A stretch of DNA of 64,000 bases from VYDC01 sp963667515 (lineage in GTDB: Bacteria > Chloroflexota > Dehalococcoidia > UBA2979): assembly GCA_963667515.2 (NCBI GenBank), contig CAXXXY010000007.1, positions 186,001 through 250,000 of the forward strand, given 5' to 3'. Below the pieces are notes generated by a model. It was not told the origin of the DNA. It saw only the letters and a list, made by a program, of their open reading frames with translations, and did not search any database. Positions 43,725-52,850 of this stretch are shown in pieces. How positions within the stretch are numbered: position 1 is the stretch's first letter; each line of letters opens with the position of its first letter. Made by a program: the position numbers and the translations under genes.

Positions 43725-46700
43725 ATGTTCACGCACCTCCACACCCACAGCGAGTACTCGCTCCTCGACGGGCTCTCGAAGATCCCCGATCTCGTCGCGC
43801 GCGCGCAGGCGCTGGGGCAGGATGCGCTCGCGATCACCGATCACGGCGTGCTCTACGGCGCGATCCAGTTCTACGAGCAGGCGCGCGCCGCCGGCGTGAA
43901 GCCGATCGTCGGGCTCGAGGCCTACGTCGCGCACGCCAGCCGCCACGACCGCGGGGCGGCCGAGCGCTCGCCGTGGCACCTCACCCTGCTGGCGCAGAAC
44001 GAGGTTGGCTACCGCAACCTGCTGGCGCTCTCCAGCGCCTCGCACCTGGAGGGCTTCTACTACCGGCCGCGCATCGATCGCGAGCTGCTGGCGAGCCACT
44101 CCGAGGGGCTGATCGCGCTCTCCGGATGCCCCTCGGGCGAGCTGATGAGCGCGCTCGGCGAGGGCCGCGAGCAGGACGCGCGCGAGACGGCGGCGTGGTA
44201 CCGCGAGCTCTTCGCCGGCCGCTACTACGTGGAGCTGCAGGAGCACGGGCAGGAGCAGTTCAGCCGGCTGACGCCGGGCCTCGTCGCGCTGGCGCGGGAG
44301 CTCGATCTGCCGCTGGTGGCGAGCAACGACTCGCACTACACGTCGCCGGAGCAGCACCGGCTGCACGACATCCTGCTGTGCATCGGCACCAACGCCACGA
44401 TCCACGACGAGGGCCGCTTCCGCCTCGACGGCGACTCCTTCTACCTGAAGTCCGAGCAGGAGATGCGCGCGCTGTTCGCGGAGCTGCCGGAGGCAGCAGA
44501 CAACACGGCGCGCATCGCCGAGCAGGTGGAGCTGGAGCTGACCTTCGGCCGCGCGCTGCTCCCCGACCCCGGCGTGCCGGCGGGCGAGACGCCCGCCGCC
44601 TACCTGCGCCGGCTCTCGGAGGAGGGGCTGCGCCGCCGCTACGGCGAGCCGACCGAGGCGCACCGCGAGCGGCTGGACTACGAGCTGCGCGTCGTCGAGG
44701 AGTGCGGCTTCGTCGAGTACATGCTGATCGTGCGCGACATCGGCGGCTACGCGCGCACGCGCGGCATTCCGATGGGCGTGCGCGGATCCGCCGCCGCCTC
44801 GATCATCCTCTACTGCCTCGACGTGACCGACATCGAGCCCACGCAGTACGGCCTCGTCTTCGAGCGCTTCCTCAACCCCGAGCGCCGCGAGATGCCCGAC
44901 GTGGACTTCGACTTCGCTGACGACCGCCGCGAGGAGGTGATCCGCTACACCGCCGAGCGCTTCGGCCGCGACCGCGTGGCGCAGATCATTACCTTCGGTA
45001 CGCTGGGCGCGAAGGCGGCGATCCGCGACTCCGGCCGCGCGCTGGCCATGAGCTACGGCGACGTCGATCGCATCGCGCGGCTGGTGCCCGACACGCTGCA
45101 CGTGACGCTGGAGCGGGCCGTCGCCGAGGTGCCGGAGCTCGCGGCGGCGGTGGAACAGGATCCGCAGGTCGCCGAGCTGGTGGAGACGGCGCGCGGGCTG
45201 GAGGGGGTGGCGCGCCACGCCTCGACGCACGCCGCGGGCATCGTGATCTCGCGCGATCCGCTCACCGATGTGGTGCCGCTGCAGCGCCCCACCTCGGCGC
45301 GCGACGACGAGGCGGAGCTGCTCCCCACGACGCAGTACGCGATGGGCGACGTGGCGCGCATCGGCCTGCTGAAGATGGACTACCTGGGGCTGGCGAATCT
45401 CACCATCCTGGGGCGGGCGGTGGAGCTGGTGCGCGAGCAGCGCGGCGTCGAGCTCGACCTGCGCACGCTCCCCGACGGCGACCCCGCCGCCGCTGAGCTG
45501 CTGGCGGAGGCCGCCACCTTCGGCATTTTCCAGATGGAGTCGGCGGGGATGCGCCGCCACGTGCGCGAGCTGCGCCCCGAGAACATCGCGGAGCTCTCGG
45601 CGATGGTCGCGCTCTACCGCCCCGGCCCGATGGAGCAGATCCCGCGCTACATCGACGTGAAGCACGGCCGCGCGGAGCCGCACTACCCGCACCCCGATCT
45701 CGCCGAGGTGCTGGACGAGACCTACGGCGTCATCACCTACCAGGACCAGGTGCTGCAGATCGCGCGCGCCTTCGCCGGCTACACGCTGGGGCAGGCGGAC
45801 GTGATGCGGAAGGCGATGGGGAAGAAGATCCCCGCCGTCATGCTCGCGGAGCGCGAGCGCTTCCTGGCGGGCGCGGTGGAGCGCGGCTACGAGGCGCGGC
45901 TCGCCGAGCAGGTCTTCGACCTGATCGAGCCGTTCGCGGGCTACGCCTTCAACAAGGCGCATGCCTTCTCCTACGGCACGATCGTCTACCAGACCGCCTA
46001 CCTGAAGGCGCACTACCCGGTGGAGTTCATGGCCGCGGTGCTGATCTCGGCGGGGGCGCACCCCACGGGCGCGCAGGACCGCATCGCACAGGCGGTCGCC
46101 GAGTGCGCGCGGCTCGGCATCGAGGTGCTGCCGCCCGACGTGAACCGCTCGCGCGCGCACTTCACGATCGAGGCGTCGAGTGGCGAGGCGTCGAGTGACG
46201 AGCAGGCCGGTGGCGAGCAGGCGAGTAGCGAGCAGACAGGAGACCGCGACGCGGCGATCCGCTTCGGCCTCGCGCAGGTGAAGAACGTCGGGCAAGGCGG
46301 CGTGGAGGCGCTGGTGGCGGAGCGCGAGGAGCACGGCGCGTTCGCCACGCTGGAGGACTTCGCGCGGCGCATCCAGCCGCGCGAGCTGAACCGCCGCGTG
46401 CTGGAGTCGCTGGCGAAGGCCGGCGCGCTCGACGGGCTGGGCGAGCGCGGCACGGTGGTCGCCGGGGTCGATCGGCTGCTGTCGCTGGCGCAGCAGGAGC
46501 AGCGGCTGCGCGACACCGGGCAGACCTCGATGTTCGACCTCTTCGGCGACCAGGTCGACACGCCGCTCCCCGCGCTCGAGCTCGACGCCGTCGAGGTGCC
46601 GCGACGCGAGCGGCTGAGCTGGGAGAAGGAGCTGCTGGGCACCTACATCACGGAGCACCCCTTCCAGCAGGCCGCGAGCGCGCTGGCCGAGCACGTCACC

Positions 46701-47690
46701 GCGCAGGCCGCCGAGATGGGCGCCGACCTCGCGGGCGGCGAGGTGACGCTGGCGGGGATGGTGACGAACGTGCGCTCGCTGGCGACGCGGCAGGGCCGCC
46801 CCTTCGCCGCCGTCACGATCGAGGATCTCTCGGGCTCGACGGAGCTCACGCTCTGGCCCGAGGCGTACGAGCGCTACCGCGACCGCGCCGTGCCGGGCAA
46901 CGTGGTGCTCGCCAAGGCCACGGTGCGCAGCCGCGGCGAGCGGCTCACCGTCGCCGTCGAGGAGCTCGCGCCGTTCGACCTCGACTCCGGGCGCCTCATC
47001 GACTTCCACGCCGCTCGTTTCCGCCCCTCGGGCGGGCCGGGCGGCCGAGCCGGCTCGGCTCAGCGCCGAGGCCCCGGCGGCGGCGACCCACGGGGCGCCG
47101 ACCGACAGGGCGCCGACCCGCGCAGCGCCGACCCGCGCAGCGCCGACCCGCGCAGCGCCGACCCACAGGGCGCCGAGCCACAGGGCGCCGAGCCACAGGG
47201 CGCAGACCCGCGCAGCGCTGAGGCCGGCGCCGCGCCCCCGTCGAACGGGGTGGCCGCAGGCGCCGAGTCGCAGGCGCCGCGGCTGCGTGCCGTGGCGCCT
47301 GCTGGGCCCGCCGCCTCGAACGGCAGCGGCGCGCACGGCGCCGACGACGAGGCGGGGCCGCGGCGGCTGCGCATCTCGCTGGAGGAGACGCGCGACGAGG
47401 GGGCGGACCGCCGCCGGCTGCGCCGCCTCGTCGCTCTACTGGCGGAGAGCGCGGGCGCGCTGCCCGTGGAGCTCGTCGTGCGCACGCGCGGCGGCCGTTC
47501 GGAGAGCCTCGCCCTCCCCGGCGTCGCCGCGGCGGAGCCGCTGTTGCCGCGCATCCGCGCGCTGCTGGGCGTCCTCGGCGAGGCGGCCGAGGTGGGCGCC
47601 GAAGAGCCGCCCGCGCGCGGCGCGGCCGCCGCCAGCGGAGGCACGCGCGCGGCTGCGACCGCCGCGCCCGTACTCGCGGCCGCGCGCTAG
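43725..47690 (+). CDS. dnaE: DNA polymerase III alpha subunit
   Basis: 1321 residues from ATG 43725. PHP domain MFTHLHTHSEYSLLDG; polymerase motifs RGSAAASIILYCLDVTDIEP and PDVDFDF (391-397, catalytic D392 and D394); helix-hairpin-helix region; OB fold (VTLAGMVTNVRSLATRQGRPFAAVTIEDLSG). The longer-than-usual C-terminus includes a tandem repeat of about nine GADPRSADP-like units (about 1123-1166). A second low-complexity insert (EASSGEASSDEQ) lies near residue 816. Type I DnaE. The TAG stop lies within the GCTAGG bordering IS copy 3. Confidence 0.97.
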   Translation: MFTHLHTHSEYSLLDGLSKIPDLVARAQALGQDALAITDHGVLYGAIQFYEQARAAGVKPIVGLEAYVAHASRHDRGAAERSPWHLTLLAQNEVGYRNLLALSSASHLEGFYYRPRIDRELLASHSEGLIALSGCPSGELMSALGEGREQDARETAAWYRELFAGRYYVELQEHGQEQFSRLTPGLVALARELDLPLVASNDSHYTSPEQHRLHDILLCIGTNATIHDEGRFRLDGDSFYLKSEQEMRALFAELPEAADNTARIAEQVELELTFGRALLPDPGVPAGETPAAYLRRLSEEGLRRRYGEPTEAHRERLDYELRVVEECGFVEYMLIVRDIGGYARTRGIPMGVRGSAAASIILYCLDVTDIEPTQYGLVFERFLNPERREMPDVDFDFADDRREEVIRYTAERFGRDRVAQIITFGTLGAKAAIRDSGRALAMSYGDVDRIARLVPDTLHVTLERAVAEVPELAAAVEQDPQVAELVETARGLEGVARHASTHAAGIVISRDPLTDVVPLQRPTSARDDEAELLPTTQYAMGDVARIGLLKMDYLGLANLTILGRAVELVREQRGVELDLRTLPDGDPAAAELLAEAATFGIFQMESAGMRRHVRELRPENIAELSAMVALYRPGPMEQIPRYIDVKHGRAEPHYPHPDLAEVLDETYGVITYQDQVLQIARAFAGYTLGQADVMRKAMGKKIPAVMLAERERFLAGAVERGYEARLAEQVFDLIEPFAGYAFNKAHAFSYGTIVYQTAYLKAHYPVEFMAAVLISAGAHPTGAQDRIAQAVAECARLGIEVLPPDVNRSRAHFTIEASSGEASSDEQAGGEQASSEQTGDRDAAIRFGLAQVKNVGQGGVEALVAEREEHGAFATLEDFARRIQPRELNRRVLESLAKAGALDGLGERGTVVAGVDRLLSLAQQEQRLRDTGQTSMFDLFGDQVDTPLPALELDAVEVPRRERLSWEKELLGTYITEHPFQQAASALAEHVTAQAAEMGADLAGGEVTLAGMVTNVRSLATRQGRPFAAVTIEDLSGSTELTLWPEAYERYRDRAVPGNVVLAKATVRSRGERLTVAVEELAPFDLDSGRLIDFHAARFRPSGGPGGRAGSAQRRGPGGGDPRGADRQGADPRSADPRSADPRSADPQGAEPQGAEPQGADPRSAEAGAAPPSNGVAAGAESQAPRLRAVAPAGPAASNGSGAHGADDEAGPRRLRISLEETRDEGADRRRLRRLVALLAESAGALPVELVVRTRGGRSESLALPGVAAAEPLLPRIRALLGVLGEAAEVGAEEPPARGAAAASGGTRAAATAAPVLAAAR

Positions 47691-47691
47691 G

Positions 47692-48741
47692 TGTACTACC
47701 CAGGAAGGTTGTTCACAGGCGGGAGGCGGGGACGGCCCCGCCGACGCGGCCGTGCGGTCGGCGGTGATTGTAGCGGTAGAGCCAGCATGGGAGCTGGCGC
47801 AGCCGCTCGGCGTTGGAGCGGTAGGGGCGGGCGTAGGCCCACTCGTTCTGCAGGATCTGGATGAAACGCTCGGCTTTGCCGTTCGTCTGCGGGCGGTAGG
47901 GCCGCGTGTGCGACAGCCGCACGTCTGCGGCAGCGGCGGCGCCGTGGAAGCTGCGGGCGACGGTGTAGGCCTTCGCGTTGTCGGTCAGGACCCGGCGCAC
48001 GCGCACGCCACGCCGGCGGAAGGCCGCGAGCGCCTGCTCGAGGAAGGCGGCGCAGCTCGCGCCACGCTCGTCGGGCAGGACGGAGACGTAGGCGTAACGG
48101 CTGTGGTCGTCGACGGCGACGTGTAGGTACTCCAGCCCCAGCGAACGCCGCGAATGCGGCCCGGAGCGCGTCTCGGCGAAGCCAGGCGCCATTCGCTTGC
48201 CGCCGCCCTCGGGGACGCGCCCGAGCTTCTTCACGTCGAGATGCAGCAGGTCGCCGGGGGCGTCGTGCTCGTAGCGGACCGGCTCCCGGGTGACGCGGTG
48301 CAGGCGGTCGAGCCGGTTGAGGCCGCGGCGCCGCAGCACGGCGTAGACCGTGGAGCGGGCGACCCCGAGCGCCCACTGGATGCGATGCGGCCCGAATCCC
48401 TGCGTGCGTCGCACGGCGCAGATGCGTCGCTCCAGCTCGGGCGGCGTGCGCCGGGGATGCGCGCGCGGGGCGGAGCTGCGGTCCTCGAGCCCTGCCGCTC
48501 CCTCCGCCCGGAAGCGCCCCAGCCACTTGGCAACGGTGTGGCGGGAGACGCGGAAGTGGCGAGCGACCTCAGCCTGGGGCCAGCCGGCGTCCACTTCCCG
48601 CACGAGCTCGAGTCGGGTCAGCGGCGTCAGCCGCGCGTTACGATGGGCCATGAGGGTGTCCTCTCCTCGCTACTGCCGTGCTGTCACACACAGCAGCGGG
48701 CGAGGCCCCTCATCCTGTCAACAACCTACGTGGGAACTACA
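47692..48741 (-). mobile_element. IS481-family insertion sequence, copy 3 (intact)
   Basis: 1050 bp, same ends and orientation as copies 1 and 2. Flanks are GCTAGG (47686-47691) and GCTAGC (48742-48747), again a five-base match with a different sixth base. The left flank of this copy equals the right flank of copy 2, and the reverse. It separates dnaE from the MoxR/Bat genes. Confidence 0.95.
47713..48651 (-). CDS. IS481-family DDE transposase
   Basis: 312 residues, differing from the copy-2 protein at only two positions seen near the C-terminus (LPCWLY for LPRWLY and PHGRVGG for PHGGVGG). The catalytic D139, D224 and E261 are present. The Arg-to-Cys change lies beyond the catalytic core, so activity is probably kept. 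Confidence 0.95.
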   Translation of the reverse strand: MAHRNARLTPLTRLELVREVDAGWPQAEVARHFRVSRHTVAKWLGRFRAEGAAGLEDRSSAPRAHPRRTPPELERRICAVRRTQGFGPHRIQWALGVARSTVYAVLRRRGLNRLDRLHRVTREPVRYEHDAPGDLLHLDVKKLGRVPEGGGKRMAPGFAETRSGPHSRRSLGLEYLHVAVDDHSRYAYVSVLPDERGASCAAFLEQALAAFRRRGVRVRRVLTDNAKAYTVARSFHGAAAAADVRLSHTRPYRPQTNGKAERFIQILQNEWAYARPYRSNAERLRQLPCWLYRYNHRRPHGRVGGAVPASRL

Positions 48742-48863
48742 GCTAGCCGCTCGCGCATCGCCGTGCCCCACGGAGCCACGCCGAGCTACGCTGGGCGCTA
48801 CACTGAATCGGTCGCGTCGCCTTCGCGGGCAGCGCGCCGCTCCCACAGGCGGCACGAGGCGAG

Positions 48864-49889
<1,026 letters not shown>

Positions 49890-49891
49890 CC

Positions 49892-50851
49892 ATGGCGGCG
49901 GCCCCGACGCGGCTCGGGGAGCGTGCGGCCGGTCCCCCGGAGCCGCTCGCCGCCTTCGGCCCCGGCCCCGAGGGCGAGCTCGACGCCGAGCAGCTCGCCG
50001 CGATCCGCCGCATCGAGGTGCGCGCGCGCCGCCTCGCCACGCAGCTCCTCATCGGCGACTATCGCTCGGTGTTCCGCGGCACCGGCATGGAGTTCGCCGA
50101 GGCGCGCGAGTACGTGCCGGGCGACGACGTGCGCTTCATCGACTGGAACGTCACGGCGCGCCTGGGCGTCCCGTGGGTGAAGGAGTACGTGGAGGAGCGC
50201 GAGCTGACGGTGCTCTGCGCGGTGGACCTCTCGGCCTCGCAGCTGGTCGCGCGGCCGCCCGCCGGCCGGCTCGCCGCCGCCGCCGAGGTGGCCGCGCTGC
50301 TGAGCTTCGCGGCGGTCTACAGCAACGACCGCGCGGGCCTGCTCACCTTCAGCGACGGCGTCGAGCGCTTTGTCCCGCCCGCCAAGGGGAGCCGGCACGT
50401 GCTGCGCATCGTGCGCGAGATCGTGCACCACGCGCCCACGGCGCCCGGCACCGATCTGGCGGCGGCCTGCGACTACCTCTCGCGGGTGCTCACGCGGCGC
50501 TCGGTCGTGCTGCTCGTCTCGGACTTCTTCGCGAGCGGCTACGAGCGCGCGCTAGCGGCGCTGGCGCGGCGGCACGAGGTGATGGCGGTGACGCTCGTCG
50601 ACCCGCTCGACCTCGAGCTCCCGCCGCTGGGGATCGTCGAGATCGAGGACGCCGAGCGCGGCGGGCGGCTGCTGCTGGACACCGACGACCCGCGCGTGCG
50701 CCGGCGCTACGCCGAGGCGGCGGCCGAGCGCGCCGTCGAGCGCCGGCGCGCGCTCGTCGCCACCGGCGTCGATGAGATCGAGGTGCGCCTCGACGAGGAG
50801 GTGATCGGGCCGCTCGTCGCCTACTTCCGTCGCCGGGCGCTCGCGCGGTGA
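49892..50851 (+). CDS. DUF58 protein (module 1)
   Basis: 319 residues from ATG 49892, two bases after moxR. The DUF58 signature GTGMEFAEAREYVPGDDVRFIDWNVTARLG is clear. It is followed by a von Willebrand-like fold (LTVLCAVDLSASQLVARPP) in which the MIDAS DxSxS is present as D-L-S-A-S. No membrane segment, so it is the soluble form found beside MoxR. The stop overlaps the next start (GTGA). Confidence 0.92.
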   Translation: MAAAPTRLGERAAGPPEPLAAFGPGPEGELDAEQLAAIRRIEVRARRLATQLLIGDYRSVFRGTGMEFAEAREYVPGDDVRFIDWNVTARLGVPWVKEYVEERELTVLCAVDLSASQLVARPPAGRLAAAAEVAALLSFAAVYSNDRAGLLTFSDGVERFVPPAKGSRHVLRIVREIVHHAPTAPGTDLAAACDYLSRVLTRRSVVLLVSDFFASGYERALAALARRHEVMAVTLVDPLDLELPPLGIVEIEDAERGGRLLLDTDDPRVRRRYAEAAAERAVERRRALVATGVDEIEVRLDEEVIGPLVAYFRRRALAR

Positions 50852-51897
50852 GCGGCGGGCGCCGCCTGGACATCGCGCGCGGGCTCGCCCTGCTCGGGCT
50901 CGCAGCGGCGTTCGCGCTCGTCGCCGCGCCTCCTGCGCGCGCGCAGGAGGCGCGACCGAGCGTCGAGGTGCGCGTGGAGCTCGACCCGCCGACCGCCGCG
51001 CTCGGCGAGCGCGTGCGCCTGCTGCTCACCGTCGAGCACGATGCCGACCAGCTCATCACGCCCGGGCGGGTCGACGGGGCGCTCGCCGTGCAGCTCGTCG
51101 AGGACGCGACGCCCGTGGAGCGCGAGGCCGGGGGCGGGCGGCTCGTCAGCGAGTTCGCCTACACGCTCGCGGCCTTCGAGCTGGGCGGCGTCGAGCTCGG
51201 CGCGACGGTGGTGCGCGCGCTGCGCGACGACGGCAGCACCGTCGAGGTGCCGGTCGCGCTGCCCGCGCTCACCGTCGAGGCGACGACCGCCGCCGACGAC
51301 CAGACGCTGCGCCCGCTGAAGCCGCAGCGCGCGGTGAGCGGAGCGCCCGCCGCCTGGCAGCGCGCCGAGGTCGCGGTCGCCGGCGCCGTCGTGGGCGCGA
51401 CGCTGCTGCTCGGCGCGCTCGCGTGGTGGCTCGTGCGCGCGCTGCTCCGCCGGCGCGGGCGCCGCCGCGCGCCGCCGCCCGCGCCGGCGTGGCCGGTGGA
51501 GGAGGCGGCGCGCGCCCGCCTGGACGGGCTGGCGGCGCGCGGGGCGCCGGCCTCGGCGCAGGCGGCCACGGCGTACCACCGCGAGATCGCCGCGGTCGTG
51601 CGCGAGTACCTGGAGGCGCGGTTCGCCTTCGCCGCGACGGCGCTCACGACGGGCGAGCTCGAGGCGCGGATGACCGGCGAGGGCGTCGATCGCTGGCAGG
51701 CGCGCCTCGTCGGCGGGCTGCTGGAACGCTGCGACGCGGCCGTCTACGCGCACCGCCACCCCGACCGCGACTCCGCCGATCACGACCTCACCGTCGCCTA
51801 CGAGATCGTGGAGCTGGGCCGGGCGCGCCCGGAGACCGCCGCCGAGGAGCAGGCGGCCGGCGAGGCGCTGCTCGCCCGCGGCGGGCGCGCGCGATGA
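50848..51897 (+). CDS. BatD-like membrane protein
   Basis: 349 residues from GTG 50848. A signal peptide (ALLGLAAAFALVAAPPARAQ) precedes an extracytoplasmic Ig/BatD-like part (VEVRVELDPPTAALGERVRLLLTVEHD). One membrane helix (VAVAGAVVGATLLLGALAWWLV) leads to a cytoplasmic helical domain (YHREIAAVVREYLEARFAFAATALTTGEL), the DUF4381-like arrangement of Bat clusters. The overlap with batA is ATGA. Confidence 0.8.
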   Translation: MSGGRRLDIARGLALLGLAAAFALVAAPPARAQEARPSVEVRVELDPPTAALGERVRLLLTVEHDADQLITPGRVDGALAVQLVEDATPVEREAGGGRLVSEFAYTLAAFELGGVELGATVVRALRDDGSTVEVPVALPALTVEATTAADDQTLRPLKPQRAVSGAPAAWQRAEVAVAGAVVGATLLLGALAWWLVRALLRRRGRRRAPPPAPAWPVEEAARARLDGLAARGAPASAQAATAYHREIAAVVREYLEARFAFAATALTTGELEARMTGEGVDRWQARLVGGLLERCDAAVYAHRHPDRDSADHDLTVAYEIVELGRARPETAAEEQAAGEALLARGGRAR

Positions 51898-52850
51898 GCG
51901 ACCTCTCGTTCGCCACGCCCGCGCTGCTGCTGGTGCTGTCGCCGATCGCGGCGCTCGCGCTGTGGCGGCTGCTGCGCGCGCCGCGGCGCCCCGCGCTCGC
52001 GGTTGCCGACGCGGGGCCGTGGGCGCTGGCGGCGGCGGCCGGGCGCGGCTGGCGGCTGCGGCTGCTGGTGCTGCCGGGCGCCCTGCGCCTGCTGGCGGCG
52101 GCGCTGATCGTCCTCGCGCTGGCGCGCCCGCAGCAGGGCCTCGCGCTGGTCACGATCCCCGAGGAGGGCATCGACATCGTGGTCGCGCTCGACGTGTCGA
52201 GCTCGATGGGGAACGTGACGACGGGCGGCGGGCCGACGCGGCTGGAGGCGGCGCGCGCCGTCATCGAGGAGTTCGTCGGCACGCTCGAGGGCGACCGCGT
52301 CGGGCTCGTGATGTTCCAGTCGCGCGCGCTGGTGCTCTCGCCCCTGACCGACGACCTCGACGCGACGGTGAGCCGCGTGCGCTCCGCCGGCCCCGGCCTG
52401 ATCGAGGACGGCACCGCCATCGGGCTGGGCCTCGCGGAGTCGGTCGACCTGGTGCGCGAGTCGCCCGCTCGCAGCCGCGTCGTGGTGCTGCTGACCGACG
52501 GGCAGAACAACTCGGGCGAGGTGAGCCCGGTCGCGGCGGCGCAGGTGGCGGCGGCGCTCGGCGTGCGCGTCTACACGGTGGGCTTCGTCGCCTTCGACGG
52601 CACCTCGGCTGTGGACGAGGCGACGCTGCGCCGCATCGCCGAGCTGACGGATGCCTCGTACTACGACGCGCGCACCCAGGAGGAGCTCGCGGCGGCGTAC
52701 GAGGCGATCGGGCTGCTGGAGCGCAGCCGCGTCGGGGAGCGCCGCTTCTCGTCGTTCCGCGAGTTGGGGCCGTGGCTGGCCGGCGGGGCCGCCGCGTTGC
52801 TCGCCGTCGAGGCGCTGCTCGCCTCGAGCTGGCTGCGGAGGCAGCCGTGA
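51894..52850 (+). CDS. BatA-type von Willebrand factor A membrane protein
   Basis: 318 residues from ATG 51894 (overlapping the upstream stop). Two N-terminal hydrophobic segments precede the VWA domain with a complete MIDAS start D100-x-S102-x-S104 (ALDVSSSM), a second-motif region DGTAIGLGL and the strand VVVLLTDGQNNSGE. A C-terminal membrane helix closes it. In Bat systems BatA and BatB work with MoxR at the membrane; their function is linked to envelope stress or aerotolerance in some species. Confidence 0.92.
   Translation: MSDLSFATPALLLVLSPIAALALWRLLRAPRRPALAVADAGPWALAAAAGRGWRLRLLVLPGALRLLAAALIVLALARPQQGLALVTIPEEGIDIVVALDVSSSMGNVTTGGGPTRLEAARAVIEEFVGTLEGDRVGLVMFQSRALVLSPLTDDLDATVSRVRSAGPGLIEDGTAIGLGLAESVDLVRESPARSRVVVLLTDGQNNSGEVSPVAAAQVAAALGVRVYTVGFVAFDGTSAVDEATLRRIAELTDASYYDARTQEELAAAYEAIGLLERSRVGERRFSSFRELGPWLAGGAAALLAVEALLASSWLRRQP

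Noticed and set aside
43524..47336. 1270-codon open frame on the minus strand opposite dnaE
   Set aside because: It lies wholly antisense to a well-conserved dnaE. Long antisense frames are expected at 75% GC because stop codons are rare; its product is Arg/His/Ala-rich with no motif.
41139..48741. Classical composite transposon carrying lysC and dnaE
   Set aside because: The outer GCTAGC flanks match, but the inner flanks match each other too. lysC beside thrB is a natural order, so simple separate insertions or later recombination explain it equally well.
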